The notes below the pieces were generated by a model, which made no database searches, was not told where the DNA came from, and saw only the letters and a program-made list of their open reading frames with translations. From assembly GCF_902833905.1 (NCBI RefSeq), contig NZ_CADFGP010000001.1, positions 248,001 to 312,000 of the forward strand: a DNA stretch of 64,000 nt. The letters run 5' to 3'. A program made the translations under genes and the position numbers. Below, piece after piece: positions 44,740 through 54,051 of the stretch; position 1 is the stretch's first letter; each line of letters opens with the position of its first letter. Source of the stretch: Paraburkholderia tuberum STM678. Lineage in GTDB: Bacteria; Pseudomonadota; Gammaproteobacteria; Burkholderiales; Burkholderiaceae.

Positions 44740-46755
44740 TCAGCGGTTTGACGACTGTTCGCGCAGGTAGGCCTGCGCTTCCGCCTCCGTCTCATAGACA
44801 TAAGGTGACAGCCCGCGCCGCGTAAGGGCGCCACCCAGCTTGGCGCGCATGAAAGCGCTGGTAGTGAAGCGCGTTACGCCGACATAGTAGCGCTGCACCA
44901 TATCCTCGACCATTTCGACGTACGCGTCCTCCAGCGCGGGGTCCAACACGAAACCCTCGTAGTTCACCACTGCATAAACCTTGTGGTCCAGTGGTTCGCA
45001 GACGCGGCATACCTGAGCCCGGATCGCCGCGATGTCGTCGGGACGCTTCACCTCGAGGCGCGCGAAATTGAGAAACATGATGTTCTTGTCGTCGTCGTAG
45101 ATGAAGCGCGCTTCCAGCGGCAGTCGCAAAACATTCGAGCGCAGGCCCATCGGTTCAGGCAGGAAAATCCGCTCGTCCATCTGCGTCGGCGAACGCAGGA
45201 TCGGTGCGAAGTCCATCCTGGCCAGAATATCGCGCTCCAGATCGACGCCCGGTGCAATCTCGATGAGTTCCATGCCCTCGGCGCCCAGCTCGAACACGCA
45301 ACGCTCGGTGATGTAGAGGACCGGCTTGCCCATTGCCGCCGCATACGGGCCAGAGAACGTGCGATGCTCGACTTCCTCGATGAATTTCCTGGCCGTGCCG
45401 TCACGGTGGATATGCAGCTTGCCGTCGACGACCGAAATCTGGCTGTGGCCCGCCATGAAAGTGCCGACGAACACGACTTTCCTGGCATTCTGGCTAATGT
45501 TGATGAAGCCTCCGGCGCCGGGCAGGCGCGGCCCGAATCTCGACACATTGAGGTTTCCCATGCGATCGGCCTGGGCGAGGCCAAGAAAGGCGACGTCGAG
45601 CCCGCCGCCGTCATAGAAATCGAACTGGGCGGGCTGATCGATGATCGCCTGCGCATTGGTCGCCGCGCCGAAGTTCAAGCCTCCCGCAGGAATGCCGCCG
45701 ATGACGCCGGGCTCGGTGGTCAGCGTCATCAGGTCGAGGATCCTTTCCTCGTTGGCGACGCTGGCGATGCCTTCGGGCATGCCGATCCCGAGATTCACCA
45801 CGCTGTTTGGCTGGAGTTCCATTGCCGCGCGTCGCGCGACCACCTTGCGCTCACTCATCGGCATCGGCGCCACACTGCTCGCGGGGACCCGGATTTCGCC
45901 GGCGTACGCCGGACTGTATGGTGTGGCAAAGGTCTGCTGGTGGTTCTCGGGCGGCGCCAGCACGACGCAATCGACCAGCACGCCGGGGATCTTGACCTGG
46001 CGCGGATTGAGCGAGCCGCTTTCGGCGATGCGCTCCACCTGGACGATCACGAGGCCGCGGCAGTTGTGCGCGGCCATGGCGATCGCGAGAGCCTCCAGTG
46101 TCAGGGCTTCGCGCTCCATCGTCACATTGCCTTCCGGGTCGGCAGTGGTGCCGCGCACGATCGCGACGTTGATCGGGAAGGCCTTGTAGAACAGATATTC
46201 CTCGTCGCCGATCCGCATCAACTCGACCAGATTCTCGGTGGTGCGCTCGTTCAGTTTGCCACCACCGAAGCGCGGATCGACGAAGGTGCCGAGGCCGACC
46301 CGGGAGAGATGGCCCGGCTTTCCGGCCGCAATGTCGCGAAACAGGTGGCTGATCACGCCCTGCGGCAGGTTATACGCCTCGATCTGGTTATCCACCGCAA
46401 GCTGCTGTAGCTTCGGCACGAGGCCCCAGTGTCCGCCGATGACGCGCTTGACGAGTCCCGGCGTCGCCAGGTGGTTCAGTCCGCGTTCCTTGCCGTCTCC
46501 CTGGCCGGCCGCATAGACTAGCGTGAGGTTGGCGGGCTTTGGGAGGGTGACTAACGTATCCTCGTCATGCGCCGTACAGAGTTGCTCGATGGCAATGGCG
46601 ATGTCTTCGGCGAAGCCGATGCCGACGAAGCCGCCCGTCGCGACCGTATCGCCGTCGCGGATCAGGCGCACGGCATCGCGCGCCGCCGCCACTTTGCCGG
46701 ACGAACGGGAAAGGATGGCCGGTGAAAGCGCCCCCGCGGTTGATTGCGTGCTCAC
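44740..46755 (-). CDS. Fused acyl-CoA:carboxylate CoA-transferase
   Basis: A 671-residue CoA-transferase with alpha and beta halves in one polypeptide. The first half has [20 protein letters not shown]; the second has [20 protein letters not shown] with the catalytic Glu328 that forms the glutamyl-CoA intermediate, and [20 protein letters not shown]. It moves CoA between short-chain acyl-CoA and acids; propionate or acetate specificity cannot be set from sequence. The extra C-terminal 150 residues (about 520-671) make it longer than the usual fused form. Upstream of it lies a CBS-domain gene on the same strand. Confidence 0.92.
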   Translation of the reverse strand: MSTQSTAGALSPAILSRSSGKVAAARDAVRLIRDGDTVATGGFVGIGFAEDIAIAIEQLCTAHDEDTLVTLPKPANLTLVYAAGQGDGKERGLNHLATPGLVKRVIGGHWGLVPKLQQLAVDNQIEAYNLPQGVISHLFRDIAAGKPGHLSRVGLGTFVDPRFGGGKLNERTTENLVELMRIGDEEYLFYKAFPINVAIVRGTTADPEGNVTMEREALTLEALAIAMAAHNCRGLVIVQVERIAESGSLNPRQVKIPGVLVDCVVLAPPENHQQTFATPYSPAYAGEIRVPASSVAPMPMSERKVVARRAAMELQPNSVVNLGIGMPEGIASVANEERILDLMTLTTEPGVIGGIPAGGLNFGAATNAQAIIDQPAQFDFYDGGGLDVAFLGLAQADRMGNLNVSRFGPRLPGAGGFINISQNARKVVFVGTFMAGHSQISVVDGKLHIHRDGTARKFIEEVEHRTFSGPYAAAMGKPVLYITERCVFELGAEGMELIEIAPGVDLERDILARMDFAPILRSPTQMDERIFLPEPMGLRSNVLRLPLEARFIYDDDKNIMFLNFARLEVKRPDDIAAIRAQVCRVCEPLDHKVYAVVNYEGFVLDPALEDAYVEMVEDMVQRYYVGVTRFTTSAFMRAKLGGALTRRGLSPYVYETEAEAQAYLREQSSNR

Positions 46756-46786
46756 GTTTCACCTCGCCTGATTCGAGCGCGACTGG

Positions 46787-47254
46787 CTAATAGGCGCCAC
46801 CGGTATCAATGGTCAGATGGAGCATGTCGTCCTCGAGAATCCTGATGAAATGCTCGTCCTCCTGCAGGAGTTCCTCCAGCACGTCACTGTCGGAAAGCAC
46901 GCCGATGACGCGCCCGGATTCGATCACAGGCAGGTGCCGGATCCGCCGGGTATGCATCGACGCGAGGCATTGATCGCAGGTATGCTCGGGCGTCACATAA
47001 AGCACCTGGGTGGTCATGATGTCGCCAACCCTGGTGTTCGCGGCGTTGCGGCCAAGCACCTCGACCTTGCGGGCGTAGTCGCGCTGAGACAGCACGCCAA
47101 CCAGATTGCTGTCCTGCAGCACCAGCACCGTCGTCACGTCCTTGTCGGCCATCAACTGCAACGCGTTCAGCACCGTGTCGTCGGGGCCCACTGAGATAAC
47201 CTCCCGAGGGTTCCCGGACAGAATTTGCCGTGCTGTCTTTCTCTCCTTTTTCAT
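46787..47254 (-). CDS. Tandem CBS-domain protein
   Basis: A 155-residue protein made of two CBS domains: about 15-70 (TVLNALQLMADKDVTTVLVL, GVLSQRDYARKVEVLG) and 80-145 (HTCDQCLASMHTRRIRHLPV, GVLSDSDVLEELLQEDEHF). Such stand-alone pairs bind adenosine nucleotides and sense energy state. A GGAGG-type site (ctggaggcggtc) precedes the ATG. The adjacent downstream gene is the CoA-transferase, 31 bases away, so the pair may form an operon. Confidence 0.92.
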   Translation of the reverse strand: MKKERKTARQILSGNPREVISVGPDDTVLNALQLMADKDVTTVLVLQDSNLVGVLSQRDYARKVEVLGRNAANTRVGDIMTTQVLYVTPEHTCDQCLASMHTRRIRHLPVIESGRVIGVLSDSDVLEELLQEDEHFIRILEDDMLHLTIDTGGAY

Positions 47255-47299
47255 GACCGCCTCCAGACAGAAAGGGGAGCATGTACGGACTACGCTTGA

Positions 47300-47321
47300 T
47301 CAAAGCGAAATCAAAGCGAAA
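47300..47321. repeat. Tandem 11-bp repeat upstream of CBS gene
   Basis: TCAAAGCGAAA occurs twice head to tail. The first copy overlaps the palindrome TTGATCAA (47296-47303). Position 45-65 bases before the CBS-protein start suggests a promoter element. Confidence 0.55.
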
Positions 47322-47430
47322 TCGGAATACGATCGTCCAGACCCAGCCAAGGCTGGCGATCTTTTCTCATTCGTTGAATTGCAGTGTAGATCGCTTGACC
47401 TGAGTCGAACGAACATTTTCCGTTCCGGCG

Positions 47431-47892
47431 CTACGCCACTCGGTGAGTCGAAGCGACGAGGCACCTGCCGCACGAGCGCGCCTTGCCCATTCGCAAGCGT
47501 CCGGCGCTAACTGTCGCCTCACCACCGCAGTCGCACCGGCAAACCCACAATCCATCGCCAGCGTACCGCTCGGTCGTCAGCTGGCCGAAAACCTCGCCGC
47601 TCTTCAGTGCAGGTGAGCCCGGTCGCGACCGCCACACGCTACGCTGCTCACGGCAGCCGCAATCACGCACTGCACCGCTCTCTACCGTCTTCAGGGCGGA
47701 AGTCACATGGCCGCCGCATCGGCATCGCCAGAGCCACACGTCTGCGCCGCAATATTGAAGCGCGACGAGATCGCCAAAGGCGCGACCAGCGACATCGCGA
47801 CTTGGCGGAAAGGGCCATCGAGGCTGCAAGGGGCGGCGGGTACGTTTGTTCACAGCAAGCAAAATGGGGTGCGGCGTCGCGTTCTCAAGCAT
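47431..47892 (-). CDS. Two-repeat zinc-ribbon protein, phage-like
   Basis: A 153-residue protein built of two copies of a Cys-rich module also seen in phage AP2/HNH-associated proteins. Repeat 1: FGDLVALQYCGADVWLWRCR then CGGHVTSALKTV and RDCGC. Repeat 2: FGQLTTERYAGDGLWVCRCD then CGGEATVSAGRL and RSCGRC. The paired CxC...CG(R)C Cys suggest two zinc sites and nucleic acid binding. No AP2 or nuclease domain remains. Isolated gene; phage or plasmid origin is inference. Confidence 0.72.
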   Translation of the reverse strand: MLENATPHPILLAVNKRTRRPLQPRWPFPPSRDVAGRAFGDLVALQYCGADVWLWRCRCGGHVTSALKTVESGAVRDCGCREQRSVWRSRPGSPALKSGEVFGQLTTERYAGDGLWVCRCDCGGEATVSAGRLRMGKARSCGRCLVASTHRVA

Positions 47893-48115
47893 ACCTGCGC
47901 CTTTGATTCGGCGCGGGTCGACGCTTCGATCAGTTTATTGCCGTTGTGTGGTATTGCTCACACTTTGTTGCAATTTGCTGCAGGCGGCTAGAGTGCCCGC
48001 CCGGCAAGGCTTAGCGGCTCGCGGCGAAACGTGGATACGGTTCCGCTTCCCACGCCAGGGTGAAGATTTCAAACGCTGAACCGTTAAAGGACTCAACCAG
48101 TGGGGAACACACACC

Positions 48116-48427
48116 ATGAAGATTGAATCCAGCAATTTTCCGCTCGCGGCTTCGCAGAACGGTCCGCAACGCGCAACGATCAACAGCGATGCGAAGTATG
48201 CCGTCGAGTCCGCGCACCAGGTCAGCGCTGCCGGCGCGCAGCATTCGACGGTTAATCTCTCATCAGTGTCCGCGATGCACACGTCCAGCGATTCGGATAG
48301 CGACACGGCGGAGGTCGAGTCGATCAAGGGCGCCCTGCGTGACGGCAGCTACAAGGTCGATTCCGGAAAGATCGCCGACGGCATGCTAAGCACCGCGCGC
48401 GACCTGCTGCAAACGACTACCCGCTGA
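48116..48427 (+). CDS. flgM: FlgM-like anti-sigma-28 factor
   Basis: A 103-residue protein whose C-terminal 35 residues (VESIKGALRDGSYKVDSGKI, ADGMLSTARDLLQ) match FlgM, the inhibitor that binds sigma-28 (FliA) and is exported through the flagellar hook. The N-terminal two thirds are polar and Ser-rich, as expected for a disordered FlgM. No flagellar genes (flgA, flgN) lie nearby, so this is an orphan copy. Confidence 0.82.
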   Translation: MKIESSNFPLAASQNGPQRATINSDAKYAVESAHQVSAAGAQHSTVNLSSVSAMHTSSDSDSDTAEVESIKGALRDGSYKVDSGKIADGMLSTARDLLQTTTR

Positions 48428-48580
48428 CCGGCGGCTGAACGTAGCAACACCGACGGCGGATAAGCGACGCAGGCGCCAGCGCTGACAGCCGTGAAGGCGA
48501 GCCATTGGCTTCATTGTCGGTCCGCGTTCGGGGTGGCGGCACGCCTCAAAGCAGTCCATGAAGACTCGCACGGCGTGATT

Positions 48581-48599
48581 GGCCGGCCGGGGGCCGGCC
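48581..48599 (-). terminator. GC-rich hairpin after epimerase gene
   Basis: GGCCGGC (48581-48587) and GCCGGCC (48593-48599) form a perfect 7-bp stem with a 5-base loop, starting 9 bases beyond the epimerase stop. No T-run follows, so termination is only likely. Confidence 0.45.
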
Positions 48600-48607
48600 C
48601 GCCATGC

Positions 48608-49510
48608 TTACTGGACGACCTGTTTCGCTTCGTCGCGCCAGTAGTGTTGCTGGTTCCACCCAAGAAGGCGCTTGAGCTTCTCGTTGCTGAGCAGGGTCTC
48701 GAACTCGCCGAGTTGCTTTTTGAGCGGCACGCCGGGGTAGTAGCGTCGGAGCAGTTCCGCGGTAGGTACGTCGGACGACACGTCGTCGGCCGCGACATTC
48801 ATGACCTGAAAGCCGAGGCCGTCCTTTTCGATGGCAAGCCGGCACGCGTTCGCGAGATCGCGCCCGTCGATATAGCTCCACGCAATCCTCTTGCGCAGTG
48901 CTGGATCCTTGAGCCACGCCGGAAACTTCGCGTAGTCGTTGGGTTCGAGCACGTTGCCAATACGAAAGCAGTAAATGTCAGAGCCGGTGCGCGCGTGGAA
49001 CGCCTTCGCCGTCACTTCGTTGATCACCTTCGACGTCGCGTAGCTGTCCATCGGGTTCACCGGGTATTCCTCGTCGAGCGGGAAGTACTCTGGACTGCGA
49101 TCCCGGTGCGCGAACACCATACCGTATGTGGTTTCGCTCGATGCCACGATCACCTTGCGGATGCCAAGCTTCGACGCTGTGTCGAGGATGTTGTACGTGC
49201 CCATCACGTTGATCCGGTAGACCTCGTTGTCGGGCGTGATCATGATGCGAGGGATCGCCGCAAAATGCACAATCGCGTCGATCGGCTTTGGTTCGAGGTC
49301 GTCGGCGAATTCTCCCGGCGCGGTGCTCGATGCCAGCGCATTGAATACCTGGCCCGCATCGGTGATGTCCGTAATCAACGTGCGCGCCGTGCGCGCCGCC
49401 ATCGGCACGCGGTCAAGATTCATCACCTCGTAGCCGTGCTCGACCAGGTTCTGGACTACCCATTTTCCGGCCAGGCCGCTGCCGCCGGTCACGATCACTC
49501 GCTTCGTCAT
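48608..49510 (-). CDS. NAD-dependent epimerase/dehydratase
   Basis: A 300-residue extended short-chain dehydrogenase. The NAD motif VTGGSGLAGKWVVQ, catalytic YATSK (DSYATSKVINEVTAK), and VASSETTYGMVFAHRD are present. The family includes UDP-glucose 4-epimerase and related sugar enzymes, but the sequence does not fix the substrate; PDNEVYRINVMGTYN suggests the epimerase group. A GAGGAG site precedes the ATG. It is isolated from the glycosylation genes at 50-53 kb. Confidence 0.88.
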   Translation of the reverse strand: MTKRVIVTGGSGLAGKWVVQNLVEHGYEVMNLDRVPMAARTARTLITDITDAGQVFNALASSTAPGEFADDLEPKPIDAIVHFAAIPRIMITPDNEVYRINVMGTYNILDTASKLGIRKVIVASSETTYGMVFAHRDRSPEYFPLDEEYPVNPMDSYATSKVINEVTAKAFHARTGSDIYCFRIGNVLEPNDYAKFPAWLKDPALRKRIAWSYIDGRDLANACRLAIEKDGLGFQVMNVAADDVSSDVPTAELLRRYYPGVPLKKQLGEFETLLSNEKLKRLLGWNQQHYWRDEAKQVVQ

Positions 49511-49691
49511 GTGCTCCTCTTCTCCTGTTTTCCTACATGTTTTAGCGCTTTTCCGCGCGTGTCGCGCGGCCTCATTCCATCATAGGATCGTTGCGCTCCG
49601 TGTCCTTGATTCGGCAGTAACAGTTCTGATGTTGAGTCGTGCGGCTCCAACTGGCCGGCCTCCGCCCGATGCGCCCGGCTGGAGACGACGT

Positions 49692-50048
49692 TCAGGCGTT
49701 GATCCAGGCTCGCGCCTGTTCCAGCTCGTTGACGTGGAACGCCTTGATTTCAGCCTTTGTGAAGAACCGCACCAAATGCATCGAGGCGCGAATCCAGCCC
49801 GCGTCGGCCACCACGGCGGCGCGCGTGACCTTGCGGGCGACAGAGACGCCGAGCGTCAGGTCGGTCCATAGCGCCTTCGGCTCGATGCCGCTGAAATGCT
49901 CGATGCGTTCGAGCACGCGGGTCTTACCGTTCAGTTCAAGATCACCACGCATGCGCTCGATGGCTTCGCGCAGTTCGTGGTCGGTGATTTTGCCTTCGAC
50001 GGATATTTCGATGACCGACGAATCGGGGACGGTGTGATACAGGATCAT
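49692..50048 (-). CDS. STAS/SpoIIAA-like protein
   Basis: A 118-residue protein of the SpoIIAA-like STAS group. It shows the fold's pattern: VIEISVEGKITDHELREAIE, RVLERIEHFSGIEPKALWTD, RKVTRAAVVADAGWIRASMH, and a C-terminal helix (NELEQARAWINA). Such free-standing forms in proteobacteria have lipid-binding or stress roles that are poorly known. Standalone gene. Confidence 0.82.
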   Translation of the reverse strand: MILYHTVPDSSVIEISVEGKITDHELREAIERMRGDLELNGKTRVLERIEHFSGIEPKALWTDLTLGVSVARKVTRAAVVADAGWIRASMHLVRFFTKAEIKAFHVNELEQARAWINA

Positions 50049-50143
50049 GGCAGGATCTCTAGCCAGAGAGACGTTACACGCTCAGGCACGGATGAGCCTG
50101 GCGTTCGACGGCGTACTCATGGTACCTCTTTCCATTCGCTCGG

Positions 50144-50491
50144 TTAGGTTACGAGCCGATCTTCCCCTGAGAGGCAGTCGAGGCCATCACGCTTGCGCCT
50201 TGCCGACAGGTTGATCTCACCCTCGATCGCATGGACCTCGTCGAAGCAGCCCAGATGATCCGCGATGGCCTGCGCATAACGCTGGTGCGTGGCGGTTGCA
50301 AGCACGAGCGCACGGCCGGCCGCGAGCCGCGCCTTCAGGCCCGCTTTGCCACCATGCAGCAGCCAGACCAGCAGTTGCCAGCAGCGCAGCGGCGAGGCTT
50401 TCAGATAGGCCTACACGCACTCGATCAGAACGTCGGAGCGCACCAGCGTGCCGTCGAGATCGACGACGAGCGGCCGGCCGCGGTACGGCAT
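50144..50491 (-). pseudogene. Broken HAD phosphatase/UbiA-type prenyltransferase gene
   Basis: The minus-strand reading starts MPYRGRPLVVDLDGTLVRSD, the HAD nucleophile motif DxDGT, then meets an in-frame TAG (50411-50413) within LIECV(stop)AYLKASPLRC. Beyond the stop the HAD helix continues (WQLLVWLLHGGKAGLKARLA), a block of about 50 residues is missing, and LVLATATHQRYAQAIADHLG (motif II) and FDEVHAIEGEINLSARRKRD follow before a stop. The rest of the protein, including the prenyltransferase half, is lost. Such HAD-UbiA proteins help build lipid-linked sugars, matching the neighbouring ArnT-like gene. Confidence 0.8.
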
Positions 50492-50505
50492 GATGGGCGC
50501 GTGGC

Positions 50506-52032
50506 TCACGACTGCGGCACGATCACGAACAGTTGGTAGGGACGCGCAGGCAGCTCCCGTCCCCATGCGGTCTTGCTCACCTCGAGCGCAATCGGCGCTG
50601 CATGGCTTAGCGACGATGCCGTCGCGATGCAGCCCGAGTCGTCGCCACGGCACACAATCAGCGAGCCCTGGCGCGCGAAATCGGCGGATGTGAGCCAGGG
50701 CGTTGCCGCCGGCCAGTCGAGATCCCAGAAGCGGGCGCGGTCGCCGTCATAGAACACCATCGAAGCGGCCTCATGCGTCGAGCCCGCCACGATCGACAGC
50801 GGCTGGCTGGTGCGTTCGTGCCACACCGCCTGCGCGGCTGCCGCGAGTTCCGCGCGCGGCTCGGCCGCGTCGTCGGAATTGCGCCGCGCCCCTGTGTAGC
50901 CGACCACTGCCGATACCGCGAGCACCAGCGCCCAGTACACCGCCATGACGCGTATGGCACGCTGCGGCGCGAACTCGAAGCGGGCTTGCACGAGCACTGC
51001 AAGCCAGAGCGGCACCATTGCGAACCACTGCGCCATGCCCCAGACCGAGGCCATCTGCGTCTTGCCGATCACGGACAGCAGGCCCACCGCGAACAGTGGC
51101 CCCAGCGCGAGCCACCAGAGATCCGGGTACGACGCGCTCCGAACAACGCTCAGCGCCATGAGCCGCGCAGCCCCGCGCGTGCGCACCATCAACAGCACGA
51201 AAACGAAACTGAGCGCGAGATAGCCGATCTGCGCGAGCGTGTAGATGCCAAAGCGCCCGACCGCGGCGAGAAGCGTGCCGCCGGTGCGTTGCGCGGCATA
51301 CTCGAGCGTCGGGAAATGATTAACCATCATCCAGTGTACGTGCGGGGCCAGCACGGCGACTCCCGCCGCCACCGCGAGCAGCGAATCGACGCTGACGAGG
51401 CGCGCACGCCATGCGGGACGCGCGAGCAATGCCAGCAACAGCCCGAGCAGCAGCACGATCGTGAAGTACTTGCCCAGCACGGCAAGCGCCGCGCACGCCC
51501 CGAGACCGAGCGCCGCGCCGCTGCGCGCGAGGCGGCTGCCCGGCTGCGCGTAGCGGACGAAAAAGTAGGCGGTCCACGGCCAGACCGACAGCAGGATCGA
51601 GTTCGGATTGAATTTGATGGCGAGATTCGAGTAAAGCGGCGAGACCGCCATCGCAAGCCCGGCGATGATCGCGATCTGGCGCGGCACGAAGCGCCCGGCG
51701 AGCGCGACGATCCCGGCCAGGCCGACCAGCACGTTCACCGCCGACAGCGCGAAATAGGCGAGATCGGTGTGCGGGAACACGCTGAACCAGGCCGCTGCGA
51801 CCCACGACGAAAGCGGCGGGTGCTTCGCGTAACCGGCCTGCCACTCGATGCCCCAGACATAGGTCTCGACCATGTCGCCCTGGATGTCGAGATTGCCGCG
51901 CGCGAGCCAGGCGGCCAGCGTCCAGACCAGCGCGTGGAAGGGGAGCAGTCAGTCGAGTGATGCGATGCGCGCGGCGGCAGGTTTATCGGAGGCTGAGGCG
52001 AGCGACGTGGGATTCGAAAGCTGGGTCGACAT
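50506..52032 (-). pseudogene. ArnT-like glycosyltransferase (GT39) with in-frame nonsense codon
   Basis: A GT39/ArnT-type multi-span glycosyltransferase of about 508 codons, but codon 28 is TGA (51949-51951): MSTQLSNPTSLASASDKPAA and ARIASLD, stop, then LLPFHALVWTLAAWLARGNL DIQGD. The frame is intact on both sides and a Trp (TGG) is the natural residue, so one base change disrupts it. Re-initiation at ATG 51873 would give 455 residues lacking the first membrane helix and the conserved Asp before MVETYVWG. Function probably lost unless read through. Such enzymes glycosylate lipid-linked or lipid A acceptors. Confidence 0.82.
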
Positions 52033-52328
52033 TGAACTTTTGGGTCTGTGTGCCGCCGTACCGGGCAGCGTTTTTGGCCCGGCATTGTAATATGAGCTTA
52101 CGTAGGGAGAGAGCGATCCTGACAGACTGCCCGGCAACCCATGGCGCCCCGATCAAATCAAAAAGGCCTTGATGAAGGACGTTCGCGGCGACAATTGACC
52201 CGTGTGGTCAAGCCGAAGATTCGATTCTCTTGACGCGGCGCTCAACTCGGCCGCAATTGCAGATGCGCTTGAGGAAGCTTGGCTAAGATGCAAAAGTCGA
52301 GACCTGGTGTGACGGTCACCGTCAGATC

Positions 52329-53699
52329 CTACTGTTGCGCTTTTACGGTAACGATCTTTCCGTCACAAAGCAGTTCAGAGCCTTTAATGTCGATCAAATG
52401 TTGTGTGGCATTATGACTTAAATGGTCGGTCAGGTAATAAGAGACCCCATTGTCGTTGTGCAGTGATTTCCATCTTGAGTTGTAATTCCAGCTCGTCTCG
52501 TTTAAATCTCGATCGATCTGTATCAAGTTAAAAACTCTATTTGTTCCTTCGAATACGATCTTCGCCGGCCAATACTCTGCATAAACCGTGCTGCCACTTA
52601 TCCCCTGGCGAGACAGGCAATCAATTTCTCGCTGAAAGTTTTCGTTTTGCGGGATCTTCGGCGCTGCCACGAGCGCGACCAGCAATATTGTCGACGTCAG
52701 GGCAACGATATTTTTAATCTTAATTGAGCGATCTATCAGATCATGAAACATCCAGGCAGAAATTACGTAGGTTATTGATAGATAGCGAAATTCATATGTG
52801 TTATGAATCAATCCGGCGGCACAGACCACGGCGATCGAAAAAATGGCGGCTGCGCACAGTGATTTGCTATATTTGAACGATTTTGTTTTTATAAAAATAG
52901 AAATCATGAAAAACAAAATTATGGCAATATGAAATACATTTCTAAGTTTATCCGCATAATCCTCGGTCGCGGAATTTTTAGCCTGAATGGCCAGCGAGGA
53001 ATTAATTTCAAGCGAGACAAGAAAGATAAATATTGCCAAAGCGGAGAAGGCCACAGTAAAGGCGAGAAATTTTTTTCTCTCGCCGAATATGGCCTCTGAT
53101 GCCAACAGTGCTCCAAACCAGAGAACGAAATAAAGATCTGATATGCCCAGCAAAAAAACCACGATTACCAAGGCGGCACTGTTCAGGACGGTGATCTTGA
53201 AATGGCTTTTTACGTAGAAATATAGAATTACGGCTAGCACCGCTGCGAAGCCGTGATGTTCGAAGCTAAAGGCCGTTTCAATCAGAAAATAAAAGTCTTT
53301 TCCGATCACCAGCAGGCCGCTCACCGCGATAGCGATTAACGATATCGTTAGATTTGTGTATGTTTGGGCGAAAGGGCGTTCCTTCGATGTTAGAAGGCTG
53401 CATGCAAATACAAATATCAGTACTTGAACGGGCGCCGTCACCAGATGAAAAAAATACGGAGTTCGAGCGAGGATTTCAAATGGTATTGATAGCAATATAT
53501 CTGGAAAAAACGATGGCGCACCGGGGTAAGTCCATCCTCTCAGGCTGCCAAACTCAATAAGATCTTTCGCTTGGGAGAATGACACGACATCGTCGGCGTT
53601 TATTTCCTTTCTAAGAGAAACTATCCATATAGAAAACAAAACTAAACATACGGTGGATGCGAATATTTTCATTGCATCCGTTCTATTCTTCGAGTTCAT
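52329..53699 (-). CDS. Low-GC polytopic membrane protein, glycosyltransferase-like
   Basis: A 456-residue protein with about ten hydrophobic segments and a hydrophilic C-terminal domain of about 100 residues (KIPQNENFQREIDCLSRQGI, SGSTVYAEYWPAKIVFEGTN). The topology recalls GT-C membrane glycosyltransferases, but no catalytic motif is certain; ADDVVSFSQAKDLIEFGSLR after the first helix may hold the family's Asp. Its codons are visibly AT-rich compared with all neighbours, with many Ile, Lys and Asn, which indicates recent transfer. Its neighbour is the damaged ArnT-like gene. Confidence 0.7.
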   Translation of the reverse strand: MNSKNRTDAMKIFASTVCLVLFSIWIVSLRKEINADDVVSFSQAKDLIEFGSLRGWTYPGAPSFFPDILLSIPFEILARTPYFFHLVTAPVQVLIFVFACSLLTSKERPFAQTYTNLTISLIAIAVSGLLVIGKDFYFLIETAFSFEHHGFAAVLAVILYFYVKSHFKITVLNSAALVIVVFLLGISDLYFVLWFGALLASEAIFGERKKFLAFTVAFSALAIFIFLVSLEINSSLAIQAKNSATEDYADKLRNVFHIAIILFFMISIFIKTKSFKYSKSLCAAAIFSIAVVCAAGLIHNTYEFRYLSITYVISAWMFHDLIDRSIKIKNIVALTSTILLVALVAAPKIPQNENFQREIDCLSRQGISGSTVYAEYWPAKIVFEGTNRVFNLIQIDRDLNETSWNYNSRWKSLHNDNGVSYYLTDHLSHNATQHLIDIKGSELLCDGKIVTVKAQQ

Positions 53700-54051
53700 C
53701 TTGCGATTCTATATAGGTTTTTTTTGCGTCAATCAGGAAATCGGCGTTTACGTTGCCGATGGCATTCGCCGTGCCAGCGTTTTCATGCTGCCGCGTTTCC
53801 GCCTGCGCTTAATTCCGTCTTCATGATGCCATACTGAGCCGAACGGTCTGACAGATCAGGGTGGAATGTCTCCCGATACTTCAATGCCGTCACACATCGC
53901 GACCGACGCGCGATAACGCGTCTCGAAGTCGCAATTCTTTGAGCGCGACGTGTACCGACGGGTCATGCGCGGCGGATTCGACCGGTCGATGCAATAGTTT
54001 GCTGGCATCGTTCGGCTGGGCCCCATGTTTTGGCTGCAAAACGCGTCGCCA
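53700..54051. other. Intergenic gap
   Basis: About 350 bases between the low-GC gene start and the DadA stop. The first part is still AT-rich and probably holds the membrane-protein promoter. No gene or repeat is seen. Confidence 0.5.

Noticed and set aside
44983..46410. 475-residue open frame opposite the CoA-transferase
   Set aside because: Shadow of the fused CoA-transferase; His/Arg/Asp-rich and without ribosome site.
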